The notes under the pieces: model-generated | Told to the model about the DNA's origin: nothing | What the model saw: only the letters and a program-made list of their open reading frames with translations | Database searches by the model: none | Position numbers and translations under genes: made by a program | Shown: piece by piece, positions 13,425 through 21,214 of the stretch | Position numbering within the stretch: the stretch's first letter is position 1 | Layout of the letters: each line of letters starts with the position of its first letter | Source of the DNA: Spirochaetia bacterium | GTDB lineage: Bacteria; Spirochaetota; Spirochaetia; PWKH01 | Direction: 5' to 3' | Length of the DNA stretch: 30,052 nt | NCBI GenBank assembly: GCA_021736505.1 | Contig: JAIPFU010000008.1 | Span: 1-30,052, forward strand

Positions 13425-15584
13425 TTACATAAACAATGAAAAAATATTGTATTTGCTGAATATTGATACGGACACGAGGGAAATTATGGACATAATTTTA
13501 ATAAGAATATCCAAGGAAGGCCCCACAGTATCTTTCAGCGGATCTCCTACAGTATCTCCGACCACTGCCGCCTTATGAGCATCAGAACCCTTACCGCCGT
13601 AATGGCCGTTCTCAATATACTTTTTCCCATTGTCCCAGGCACCGCCGGCATTTGCAGTAAAAAGCGCCAGCATGATGGACGAGAGGGTAGTACCGATGAG
13701 CAGTCCTCCGACAAATTCCGGGCCGAATATAAAACCGGTTACCAGAGGGGTGGCAACGGATATGAGTGCAGGAATTTTCATTTCCGACAGTGCTCCGGCG
13801 GAGGAGATGGCAATACAGGTCTTATAATCGGGTTTGCTCTCTCCGCGGATAATGAGGGGGTCAGCTTTGAACTGCCGCCTTACTTCCTGAACCATCTTTC
13901 TTGCCGCCTTAGCCACGGCTTCGATGAGGATTCCGGAGAAGAGGTAAGGGAGAGCTGCACCCACCAGGGCACCTACAAGAGTCATGGTGTTCACCATGTT
14001 CAGAATAAGCTCCAGTCCCAATGCTGCACTCTCTCCAGCCTGGGCATAGAGGTAGGAAGCAAAAAGGGAGAGAGCAGCCAGGGCTGCTGAACCGATGGCA
14101 AATCCCTTGCCGATTGCTGCAGTGGTGTTTCCTACCGCATCAAGCTCATCGGTGATATCCCTGACATAGGGATCCAGGGCAGTCATTTCGCTGATCCCTC
14201 CGGCGTTATCTGCTATGGGTCCGTAAGTGTCTACAGAGACAGTAACACTGACAAAGGAGAGCATTCCGATGGCAGCCATGGCAACACCGTACAGACCGGC
14301 AAAAATATTTGCCAGAATGATGGTTATACCCAGGGTAAGTACCGGTGCAATCACCGAATTCATTCCCGCAGCCATTCCCTGGGTGATGGTCAGTGCAGCG
14401 CCTTCGCGGCTTGCGGCGGATATATTCTGGGTGGGTTTGAAGTCATAGCTGGTAAACCGTTCTGCCAGCTGACCAATAAGAATCCCGCTGAAAATTCCCA
14501 GAACTGCACAGAGCCAAGGGGAGAGTGCCCCGATGGAGAAGCCGATGTTTGATACATCTTCTGAACTGAAGAGGAACCATGTGATTATTCCCGTGGAGAT
14601 CAGCGTAACCGCTGCCCCTACAAAGGTGGCTGTGTTCAGCTCTCGGTGCGGATTCTTTGACGGTTTTTTCACGATGAGAAAAAAGATTCCCAGGATGGAT
14701 GAGACTAGTCCGGCTGCGGAGAAATAGAGGGGATATGATACCATTTTCCCCACCAGTTCAGCACTCATAGTCAAATTATTTCCCTGAGCGGAGAAGAAGG
14801 TATATGCTGCCAGAACGATGGCGGAGATCATTGCCCCGACATAACTTTCCAGCAAGTCGCTTCCGAGTCCGGCGACATCTCCTACGTTATCACCTACATT
14901 GTCGGCGATGGTTGCAGGGTTTCTCGGGTCATCCTCCGGTATGCCTGCTTCAGTTTTACCCACAAGGTCTGCGCCCATATCAGCAGCTTTGGTATAGATG
15001 CCTCCGCCGACACGATTGAACATCGCTATGATGGAACATCCCAGGGCATAGCTGGAGACAGACATGGTAAAGGGTATATCACTGATTCCAAGCCAGTTGG
15101 TGTGGAAACTGAGGTTTGCAGGATTAAGCTGGCCGAGATACTTGCCGAAGACCAGATAGATGAGGAAAAGACCGAGCAGTGCAAATCCTCCCACAGAAAG
15201 TCCCATGACGCTTCCTCCCTGAAATGCGACTTTCAGAGTTTTACCGATATCCTTCGTGGTTTTTGCTGTATTGGAAACTCTGACATTTGAAATTGTTGCA
15301 ATTCTCATGCCGATAAATCCTGCGGAGGCACTCATTACGGCTCCGAGGACAAATGTTGCAGCTGCATACCAGGCAACTACGATGAAGAGAAGTATTGCGA
15401 CAGCGGTGACCACAATTGCGATCATCTTATATTCCAATCGGAGGAAAGCATTTGCACCTTCCTGTATGGCCTCCGCTATCTCGACCATATCCGATGTTCC
15501 AGGATCCTTCCGTTTTACGCCGTAGTAGTTGATTACGGCAAAGCTCAAGGCTGCCAGAGCAGCAATGACAACAAAACCTATCAT
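13425..15584 (-). CDS. hppA: Membrane-bound ion-pumping pyrophosphatase, K+-dependent type
   Basis: A 719-residue polytopic membrane protein that hydrolyses pyrophosphate and pumps H+ or Na+. The pyrophosphate-binding signatures are intact: GGGIYTKAADMGADLVGK, then EAGIPEDDPRNPATIADNVG and GDNVGDVAG (194-239), and DNGKKYIE and HKAAVVGDTVGDPLKDT near the end. Asp243, Glu246 and Ser247 (SDLLESYVG) fall at the gate positions described in the Thermotoga maritima enzyme. The VGNTTAAIGKG segment has Ala where K+-independent enzymes have Lys, so this belongs to the K+-dependent branch; the sequence alone does not settle Na+ versus H+. Start ATG 15584 has GGAAGG five bases upstream. The 5' leader on the minus strand is rich in stems. 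The 255-residue gene follows. Confidence 0.95.
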   Translation of the reverse strand: MIGFVVIAALAALSFAVINYYGVKRKDPGTSDMVEIAEAIQEGANAFLRLEYKMIAIVVTAVAILLFIVVAWYAAATFVLGAVMSASAGFIGMRIATISNVRVSNTAKTTKDIGKTLKVAFQGGSVMGLSVGGFALLGLFLIYLVFGKYLGQLNPANLSFHTNWLGISDIPFTMSVSSYALGCSIIAMFNRVGGGIYTKAADMGADLVGKTEAGIPEDDPRNPATIADNVGDNVGDVAGLGSDLLESYVGAMISAIVLAAYTFFSAQGNNLTMSAELVGKMVSYPLYFSAAGLVSSILGIFFLIVKKPSKNPHRELNTATFVGAAVTLISTGIITWFLFSSEDVSNIGFSIGALSPWLCAVLGIFSGILIGQLAERFTSYDFKPTQNISAASREGAALTITQGMAAGMNSVIAPVLTLGITIILANIFAGLYGVAMAAIGMLSFVSVTVSVDTYGPIADNAGGISEMTALDPYVRDITDELDAVGNTTAAIGKGFAIGSAALAALSLFASYLYAQAGESAALGLELILNMVNTMTLVGALVGAALPYLFSGILIEAVAKAARKMVQEVRRQFKADPLIIRGESKPDYKTCIAISSAGALSEMKIPALISVATPLVTGFIFGPEFVGGLLIGTTLSSIMLALFTANAGGAWDNGKKYIENGHYGGKGSDAHKAAVVGDTVGDPLKDTVGPSLDILIKIMSIISLVSVSIFSKYNIFSLFM

Positions 15585-15744
15585 GTGTACCTTCCTTACC
15601 TTTGAGAGTCATTGTTTGGGGTTTTTGTTTTTGTACGTTCGTACTGGTTTTAAGCAGAATATTTGCCTAAAACCCCTCCGATTTTAATGTATCGGTTTTT
15701 CTAAAGTCTTTCTACGGTATATTTATTGATTTTGACCAATTTAA

Positions 15745-15768
15745 AGTGTCATAAAGCTTAGTGACACT
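15745..15768. promoter_or_regulatory. 24-bp near-perfect palindrome
   Basis: AGTGTCATAAAG and CTTAGTGACACT are reverse complements at 10 of 12 positions, with no loop. The size and symmetry fit a dimeric repressor site. Its core resembles the arms of the inverted-repeat element at 9970-10119. Confidence 0.5.
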
Positions 15769-15810
15769 CTGAAAGTTCTGACTTGGATGATTTTTTTACA
15801 GGATTTTTCA

Positions 15811-15894
15811 ATGTTACGCATCGTTATACCAGTTGAAAACAAGGTTCGCTTGCTTGCTTTATGCGATTTGCTGCTCTATCTACTCCTTCATTAA
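15811..15894 (+). CDS. Possible 27-residue small protein
   Basis: ATG at 15811 is preceded by AGGA at about seven bases. The product begins MLRIVIPVENKVRLLALC and ends in a Leu-rich hydrophobic run. It could be a small membrane protein or leader peptide upstream of the barrel gene, or chance. No homology is recognised. Confidence 0.25.
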   Translation: MLRIVIPVENKVRLLALCDLLLYLLLH

Positions 15895-15917
15895 GCTTTT
15901 TGCCAGCTCTTAGGTAA

Positions 15918-15955
15918 TTACAAAGCCTTTGTAACAACTTGTGCACTGAGTTGTT
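15918..15955. promoter_or_regulatory. Two adjacent palindromes upstream of the barrel-protein gene
   Basis: TTACAAAG-C-CTTTGTAA (15918-15934) is a perfect 17-base palindrome. It runs directly into AACAACT...AGTTGTT (15933-15955), a 7-bp stem with a 9-base loop. They lie about 60-95 bases before the ATG at 16013. They could be operators or a folded 5' leader. Confidence 0.45.
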
Positions 15956-16012
15956 TACGTTACTAGGACGTCGGGGGACTGATTGAGGAAATTTTGATTG
16001 AGGGGGAAAGGT

Positions 16013-16654
16013 ATGAAAAGAAGAAAAGTAAGAAAAGTAATAGGGAAAATTTGTCTTGCAGGGCTTCTACTGTCTACGATGCCAGCCTTTTCTGCAGATA
16101 CTGTCGATGGTTCAGCACATAGAAGCGGTCAGCTTCGGTTTGGAGCGGATGCTACTGTTCCAGTGCCTCTGATTATGCTGCACAAAGATTTATGGGAAGT
16201 TCTTGCCGGGCCGACCATGCATTACAGTCTGACTGATCGTATTGATGTAAAGGCAACGATTGCTCCGGCTGTGCATCTTTCCTATTTTATTATGAACAAT
16301 ATCACTGATTTGGGCAGTCAGGATGGACTTGCTGCCGTGGGTTTAGTAGAGGGGGGAGTCCGATACTATTTCAGCAGTCGTGCTGACTCCTTTTTTATTG
16401 ATGCGGATGCGGCTGCAGGCTTTTTGTATCTCCATGGAGATATCGCCAGGGAACTTTTTGATGAAGACAGGGTGTTCGAAACAGGGTTTTCCATTCCCGC
16501 CGTATCCCTGGGTTACGAGTTTACCACGGGAAGAAGGGTTCCCTTCTCTCTTGAGGCCGGCCTGTTTGCCCTGATTCCCATTAGTGATATTGAAGAATTT
16601 GACTGGGACATTACACCGATTTGGCCTAAGGTGGGGATGACGTTCTACTTTTAA
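16013..16654 (+). CDS. Small outer-membrane beta-barrel protein
   Basis: A 213-residue exported protein. ATG 16013 is chosen because GGGGGAAAGG precedes it directly; a TTG at 15998 would swallow that site. The basic N-terminus (KRRKVRKVIGK), hydrophobic core and AFS cleavage site (about residue 25) form a Sec signal peptide. The mature chain has short alternating amphipathic strands, for example FGADATVPVP, IDVKATIAPAVHLSYF and FSLEAGLFALIPI, and ends KVGMTFYF with a C-terminal Phe, the usual BAM recognition signal. The length suits a barrel of about eight strands. Its function in the outer membrane is unknown. No close partner lies on this strand; the MarR gene starts about 300 bases further on. 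Confidence 0.78.
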   Translation: MKRRKVRKVIGKICLAGLLLSTMPAFSADTVDGSAHRSGQLRFGADATVPVPLIMLHKDLWEVLAGPTMHYSLTDRIDVKATIAPAVHLSYFIMNNITDLGSQDGLAAVGLVEGGVRYYFSSRADSFFIDADAAAGFLYLHGDIARELFDEDRVFETGFSIPAVSLGYEFTTGRRVPFSLEAGLFALIPISDIEEFDWDITPIWPKVGMTFYF

Positions 16655-16663
16655 GGCGGTAGA

Positions 16664-16699
16664 AATTCTAGTGAAAATTCTAGTGAAAAATCTAGTGAA
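16664..16699. repeat. 12-bp tandem repeat, three units
   Basis: AATTCTAGTGAA twice, then AAATCTAGTGAA, directly after the stop of the barrel-protein gene. Confidence 0.92.
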
Positions 16700-16819
16700 A
16701 GGCTGAACCATAGCAAATAGCTGGTTTTGTGGAAAATTTCTCATTTCAAATCACGCATTTTACCCATATAACTCACCCTTGGGCTGTTTGAAATTTTGGG
16801 TTTATTATCCAATGTATCA

Positions 16820-16888
16820 TTGACTTTATAGGAAAGCTCCGTTATTTTATAGTTCGAAATTGAACAATTCGTTTTTGAACTATATATG
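16820..16888 (+). promoter_or_regulatory. marR-MATE promoter with probable MarR operator
   Basis: TTGACT (16820-16825) and TATTTT (16843-16848) are 17 bases apart. Immediately downstream, TATAGTTC (16848-16855) is matched by GAACTATA (16877-16884), and between them sits a tighter palindrome, AATTG-AA-CAATT (16858-16869), in the size range of known MarR-family sites. A second possible promoter, TTGAAC-17-TATATG, overlaps the same palindromes. The layout suits autorepression by the downstream MarR protein. Confidence 0.55.
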
Positions 16889-16959
16889 CTGTAAACACGA
16901 TTGACAATGACAGATGAACTGATGAATTGGTGAACTAATGAATTGGTGAGGGCTAAACC

Positions 16960-17442
16960 ATGGCAGAAAATGATTCCGGCAGGGCACATGTTGATTTATT
17001 CGCGTTCTTTGCTGATATTATTCCGAGATTTATCCATGAAACACTGAAAAACTACATCGTTCCCACCGCTGTGGAGAATAATCTCAATAAAAGTCAGCTG
17101 AGAACCCTGATAGGAATTTATAAACGGGGAAAGGCGACCATGTCCTGCCTTGGCCATTGGGTGAATGTTGAAAAAGGCACGATGACAGCCATTGCTGATA
17201 CGCTTTACGATCGAGGACTGATTCAGCGTCAGAGGGACAGCGAAGACCGTCGAAAAGTTGTCCTTACACTAACTGAGAAGGGTGAAAAAATTGCTGGTAA
17301 GTGCAGGGAGGAGTTATCCTCAGCTTTTCTAGAACGGTTCAACAGCCTTTCCGATGCGGACCGGCGGGAATTGTGGAAGGCAGTTGATTCTATGAATTCG
17401 ATTATCAGCAAATTCGGGGAGTATAACAACGGCAATGAGTGA
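16960..17442 (+). CDS. MarR family transcriptional regulator
   Basis: A 160-residue winged-helix regulator. The DNA-binding part is clear: LNKSQLRTLIGIYKRGKATM, then a recognition-helix region VEKGTMTAIADTLYDRGLI, then the wing QRQRDSEDRRKVVLTLTEKGE, followed by dimerising helices. Such proteins typically repress a neighbouring transporter gene and release DNA on binding a small aromatic or toxic compound. ATG 16960 follows GAGGG by about eight bases. Its stop overlaps the MATE gene start by eight bases (ATGAGTGA), so it almost certainly regulates and is co-translated with that efflux pump. A palindromic operator lies at 16848-16884 upstream. The ligand is unknown. Confidence 0.92.
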   Translation: MAENDSGRAHVDLFAFFADIIPRFIHETLKNYIVPTAVENNLNKSQLRTLIGIYKRGKATMSCLGHWVNVEKGTMTAIADTLYDRGLIQRQRDSEDRRKVVLTLTEKGEKIAGKCREELSSAFLERFNSLSDADRRELWKAVDSMNSIISKFGEYNNGNE

Positions 17443-19006
17443 TTCAAAGAATACAAGAGATTCAAGGAAGGCTAAGAAGTCAAAAGATACAGCGGCAGCA
17501 AGCGGGAAAACAAAAAGAAGTTTAGTATGTAAAGAATCGAAAAAACCTGATAAAGAGCACCCTGAAACTGAAGAAACACAGGGGACAAGTGAAATGTCCG
17601 GTGATTCCGGTTCCAGCACTGAAGTAGTTCAGGACAGCAGAGGTTTCATGGGTACGGATCCTATCGGTCCGCTGCTGGCAAAGCTTTCAATTCCCGCCAT
17701 GGTGGGAATGATCGTAAATGCTCTATATAATTTTGTGGATACAATTTTTGTCGGCCAGGGAGTCGGCGCGCTGGCAATTGCCGGTTTGAGTATTGCTTTC
17801 CCTCTGCAGATGCTGATCGGGGCCTTCGCCCAGACCTTCGGAGTGGGTTCTGCATCAATTATCTCGAGAAGACTCGGAGAGGGAAATGAAGATGCCGCAG
17901 CACGTGCGGCCGGGAATGCCATTACCGGCAGTCTGGCAGCCTCAATTATCTTCATGATCGTAGGCTTAATTTTTCTTGATGATATTCTCATTCTTTTCGG
18001 TGCTACCACGGATATTCTCCCCTTTGCACGGGACTATGTGCAGATAATCCTTTTGGGCGCACCCTTCCTGTCCCTGGCTATGGCTTCAAACGGAATTATC
18101 CGTGCGGAGGGACAGGCAAAAGTAGCCATGAAGGTTATGATACTGGCAACAGGTTTGAATATTATCCTGGATCCGATTGGGATTTTTGTCTTTAAGCTTG
18201 GTATTCAAGGTGTTGCTATAGCCACCGTACTGAGCCAGTTTGTCGCATTTCTCTATGTAGTACGTTTTTTCCGCTGCAGTCGGAGCACCCTCCCTTTTAA
18301 CCCGGCGGCATTCAGGCCGAATTGGAATGTTATGGAGGAGATCCTGACGCTCGGGGTACCTGCTTTTGTAAGGCAGGCAGGAACAAGCCTGATGGTGCTT
18401 ACGGTGAACAATATGCTTAAAGTCTATGGCGGAGATTTGGCAATTGCCGCGTACGGCATGATTAACCGGCTGCTGATGTTCGTGATGATGCCGATGTTTG
18501 GTTTGGTACAGGGTTTCCAACCGATTGCGGGTTATAATTACGGAGCTCGAAAAATAAGTAGGGTGAAAGAGGTGATGTGGAAAGCTATGGCCGTTTCAAC
18601 CCTTATGGGACTTTTCGCATGGGCAGTGCTTCAGCTTTTTCCGCGGCAGCTGCTTTCTGTTTTTTCCGGGAACCAGGAGCTTCTGGATATTGCCGTCCCG
18701 GCCTTGCGGATAACTCTATTTCTTATACCTCTGATAGGGGTTCAGGCCATCGGAGCAACCCTGTTTCAGGCTTTGGGTAAGCGAATTCCGTCCCTTTTCC
18801 TGAGCCTTTCACGGCAATTTCTCTTTTTAATCCCCCTGATTCTGCTGCTGCCCCGCGGCTTTGGTATAAATGGAATTTGGGGAGCTTTTCCCGCCGCTGA
18901 CCTGCTCTCCACGCTGGTTACCGGCGTCTGGGTGCTGATTGAAATGAAGCATATCAATAAAGCCCCCCTGTTGAAACCTGTGATGGCCTCCAAGGCATCT
19001 GAATGA
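17435..19006 (+). CDS. MATE family efflux transporter with N-terminal extension
   Basis: A 523-residue multidrug and toxin extrusion protein, expected to expel organic cations or drugs in exchange for Na+ or H+. The family pattern is plain from residue 72: MGTDPIGPLLAKLSIPAM, then YNFVDTIFVGQGVGALAIAG, and FGVGSASIISRRLGEG, with a second homologous half including GFQPIAGYNYGARK. About 12 hydrophobic helices are present. The first 71 residues are an unusual Lys/Ser/Glu-rich hydrophilic segment. Two starts are possible: ATG 17435, overlapping the MarR stop, or ATG 17648, which has AGAGG four bases upstream and gives a protein of normal MATE length. I prefer the longer frame because of the coupling, but either may be used. 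Confidence 0.93.
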   Translation: MSDSKNTRDSRKAKKSKDTAAASGKTKRSLVCKESKKPDKEHPETEETQGTSEMSGDSGSSTEVVQDSRGFMGTDPIGPLLAKLSIPAMVGMIVNALYNFVDTIFVGQGVGALAIAGLSIAFPLQMLIGAFAQTFGVGSASIISRRLGEGNEDAAARAAGNAITGSLAASIIFMIVGLIFLDDILILFGATTDILPFARDYVQIILLGAPFLSLAMASNGIIRAEGQAKVAMKVMILATGLNIILDPIGIFVFKLGIQGVAIATVLSQFVAFLYVVRFFRCSRSTLPFNPAAFRPNWNVMEEILTLGVPAFVRQAGTSLMVLTVNNMLKVYGGDLAIAAYGMINRLLMFVMMPMFGLVQGFQPIAGYNYGARKISRVKEVMWKAMAVSTLMGLFAWAVLQLFPRQLLSVFSGNQELLDIAVPALRITLFLIPLIGVQAIGATLFQALGKRIPSLFLSLSRQFLFLIPLILLLPRGFGINGIWGAFPAADLLSTLVTGVWVLIEMKHINKAPLLKPVMASKASE

Positions 19007-19016
19007 TCCGGAGTCT

Positions 19017-19056
19017 CGAAGGCCTGACTACCCGAAGGCCTGACTACCCGAAGGCC
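19017..19056. repeat. 16-bp tandem repeat, two and a half units
   Basis: CGAAGGCCTGACTACC twice and then CGAAGGCC, in the 70-base gap between the convergent MATE and lipoprotein genes. Each unit contains the palindrome AGGCCT, so the repeat could form alternative stems and may act as a bidirectional stop. Confidence 0.9.
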
Positions 19057-19076
19057 GAATATTTGAAGGTGCGGAC

Positions 19077-20153
19077 TTATAAAGCTTCCTGAATAGTGAA
19101 ATCTCTGTGGAGGTGACCGCTTTGAACAATGCTGCCTGCCTCATTGACTGCGACGATGAGACATGAAAGGTGATAAATTCCCGGGTCGAGACCAGGCCCC
19201 ACTTCTATTTGCTGGGAAGAGTTATTGAGGATGCTGCTGCCGTTTATATACCAGAAATAGGAGAGGCTGCAGTCCGAGTCAATGATGGAATCCGTCTCCA
19301 AGGAAAGATTCATGCTGGAATCTTGGGCGAGACTTTCTGAGAAGCCGTTCAATGTGACATCCAAGGGTGGATAGAGAAGCTCCTCCAGGCTTATTGCAGC
19401 GGTACCGGAGGCATTGAAGTCCTGTTCAGCCAGATTGATCTCCTGAGCGGTATTTTCTCCGGCTAATATCCTGAGGGAGCTGCTTTGACCCCAGACAATA
19501 TGGTCACTTTCAAGCAGCTGCAGATTCAGAATATAGTAGCCCTCTTCGATATCGTCGGAACTGCAGACGGCGCTATTCGCGTTGATTACGCTCTCCATAA
19601 CAATCATCTCTTCCTGATAGTTGTTCAAGCTGGCGCTTACCACTGGATTTTCCAGATAGGTTTCCGGCCAGGTAATGGTGATATCCGTGGAGCCCAAGCC
19701 TTCCAGGGGAAGCAGGGTGATGAGGGCTTCCGTGGTCTCATCAATATTGATACGCAGTTCCGCCGTACCTGATGCCACCGGGAGACTATCTGCATTGCTG
19801 CCGGTGACGGTGATATTCCAGGTGCCTACCAGAAGATCATTCTTCTGAAATTCGGATGATCCAGAGACAACTTCCGTAAATTGTTCTCCCGAAGGGCCAT
19901 ATCCTTCTATCTCATAGGATGAGATAGACATGGGAACTTCCGGTGTGATGCTGTCCCTCTGCAGCCTTCTTGTACCGTCAATGAAGAGATGCAGGCTTCC
20001 GGAAGGAGAATTTGATACGTCGTACTGGCTGCAGGACACTGCCGTCAGCAGACTTGCGAGCAGGGCGATCGATACAGCCGCAATCAGTTTCCGTCTTTTC
20101 CCGGGATGACCAGCCCTGCTGAACCTTTTTGCTGATTTCATGAAATCATTCAT
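19077..20153 (-). CDS. Spirochaete-type lipoprotein of unknown function
   Basis: A 358-residue protein with a long basic N-terminus (KRFSRAGHPGKRRK), a hydrophobic stretch and a lipobox ending LTAVSC (Cys41), so it is exported and lipidated. The mature part is Ser/Thr/Asn-rich and strand-forming, with repeated stretches such as GTWNITVTGSNA and YYILNLQLLESDHIVWG, and near the end an Ig-like segment SLSYFWYINGSSIL. This suggests several beta-sandwich modules, perhaps binding a surface ligand. No catalytic motif is visible. ATG 20153 has AGGAG seven bases upstream; a second ATG four codons later is possible. It faces the MATE gene and stands apart from its upstream neighbour, so it is probably a single-gene unit. 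Confidence 0.8.
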   Translation of the reverse strand: MNDFMKSAKRFSRAGHPGKRRKLIAAVSIALLASLLTAVSCSQYDVSNSPSGSLHLFIDGTRRLQRDSITPEVPMSISSYEIEGYGPSGEQFTEVVSGSSEFQKNDLLVGTWNITVTGSNADSLPVASGTAELRINIDETTEALITLLPLEGLGSTDITITWPETYLENPVVSASLNNYQEEMIVMESVINANSAVCSSDDIEEGYYILNLQLLESDHIVWGQSSSLRILAGENTAQEINLAEQDFNASGTAAISLEELLYPPLDVTLNGFSESLAQDSSMNLSLETDSIIDSDCSLSYFWYINGSSILNNSSQQIEVGPGLDPGIYHLSCLIVAVNEAGSIVQSGHLHRDFTIQEAL

Positions 20154-20407
20154 AGCATACTCCTATGTGATATTTTTTTTGACCTCCTCGGTGAGCGGGC
20201 ATGCAGAAACTTTCTTAAAATTCTGATGCACCTTTTTTCAACTGAAGGAGTCATAGGACTAGTGTATGGGAGAAAAGAGGAGGATAACACAATGTCATAG
20301 AGGGATAAGTTTTGCTTAATCTAGGTTTTAGAGGGAGAGTAAGGAGTATTGAAATTCACATTGACCGCATGCTGGGAATTAGCTTTGAATCAGCTAGTAA
20401 TTCAAGA

Positions 20408-21214
20408 TCAGGTCCAGAGATATTCCGCATTTATCCGGGAAGTGAAAACAAAGGCTCCTAGAACCATGGAGACAGCACCGATAATGAGACGCTCTGCGGA
20501 GGGATCAAAAAAGAAAAGTTCGTTGCCTACGAGAAACAGTGTCAGGCCGAAGGCGGCGATGTAGAGGCGAATACTGTTTCTTTTAAGACCGGCAATGATA
20601 AAGTTGAGGATGCTGAAAAATTCAACCACTCGTACAAGGATTACCAGAAAAGAGCGAGAGCGGAGGGTGAAAGGGAACTGAGTCCGCACGAGGGATGCAT
20701 CTATGGGCATGAGCAGTACAATCGAAATGGTTATAAGGGCAGTTAGAAGAAGAAATTCCTGCTGCTTTAGATTGGGTATTCCATTGGGAAAGAGCCCGTT
20801 TATGAAGAAAATACCGGTTCCCAGCAGCCAGAAAGCAAAAAAGACTCGCATGTTCAGGGAGATATAGGGACGGGCGATGCCGTTTGTCTGCAGGAGAAAG
20901 ACGAGCCTGTAGATATCGAGGTTCGCAAACAGGGCTGCTCCGAGAATGAAAAGTACAATTTCGGGGTAGTTTGATTTTCGGTAGAGAATGGTCAGGGTGA
21001 TGGTGAGGAGGAGCAGGGTTCCGGTGTGCACCATGATATTCCTGCTTTGGCTGTATAGATTATTCCGGGAAATATCTGTAAAGAAGTGGTCGAATGATGG
21101 ATCCATGGTTTTTGAGGGAATATAGACAAAAGCCCCATAGACTGCTGTGATGAGGATGAAAAGTGCTGTCAGAGTGAGCAGGATGATAGTGAAATACCTC
21201 AGAGCTTTGTTCAT
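20408..21214 (-). CDS. Multi-spanning membrane protein, unknown function, coupled to the symporter homologue
   Basis: A 268-residue integral membrane protein with about seven or eight hydrophobic helices, starting MNKALRYFTIILLTLTALF. I do not recognise its family. Start ATG 21214 overlaps the upstream symporter-like gene stop (ATGA, 21211-21214); a longer frame to 21268 would lie wholly inside that gene. Between helices 1 and 2 is an extended loop (about 30-58) with PSFDHFFTDISRNNLYSQS. No enzyme motif or large soluble domain is seen. The four-base overlap means it is made together with the symporter homologue and may be a subunit or sensor for it; that is inference. A 254-base gap separates its stop from the lipoprotein gene start and shows no gene or clear regulatory motif. 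Confidence 0.75.
   Translation of the reverse strand: MNKALRYFTIILLTLTALFILITAVYGAFVYIPSKTMDPSFDHFFTDISRNNLYSQSRNIMVHTGTLLLLTITLTILYRKSNYPEIVLFILGAALFANLDIYRLVFLLQTNGIARPYISLNMRVFFAFWLLGTGIFFINGLFPNGIPNLKQQEFLLLTALITISIVLLMPIDASLVRTQFPFTLRSRSFLVILVRVVEFFSILNFIIAGLKRNSIRLYIAAFGLTLFLVGNELFFFDPSAERLIIGAVSMVLGAFVFTSRINAEYLWT

Larger units (their letters stand above)
15585..16012. other. Divergent intergenic region between hppA and the barrel-protein gene
   Basis: This 428-base stretch carries several structures. In the hppA leader (minus strand), GGGGTTTT (15618-15625) pairs with AAAACCCC (15669-15676), enclosing a GTACG/CGTAC hairpin (15633-15644); next to it CCGAT (15678-15682) pairs with ATCGG (15691-15695). 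A 24-bp near-palindrome lies at 15745-15768, a small ORF at 15811-15894, and two adjacent palindromes at 15918-15955. I could not pick clear -35/-10 pairs for either gene. Confidence 0.6.
16655..16959. other. Intergenic region between barrel-protein and MarR genes
   Basis: This 305-base stretch holds a 12-bp repeat at 16664-16699, an ATTTCAAA/TTTGAAAT stem (16743-16794) that may end the upstream transcript, the MarR promoter/operator region at 16820-16888, and a 12-base direct repeat (ATGAATTGGTGA at 16922 and 16938) just before the MarR ribosome site. I see no gene on either strand. Confidence 0.7.

Noticed and set aside
13575..14090. 171-codon plus-strand frame within hppA
   Set aside because: Antisense to a highly conserved pyrophosphatase region and composition is not protein-like.
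15585..15700. Fluoride or other known riboswitch ahead of the pyrophosphatase
   Set aside because: Stems are present but I could not match the crcB (fluoride) consensus or any other known riboswitch core.
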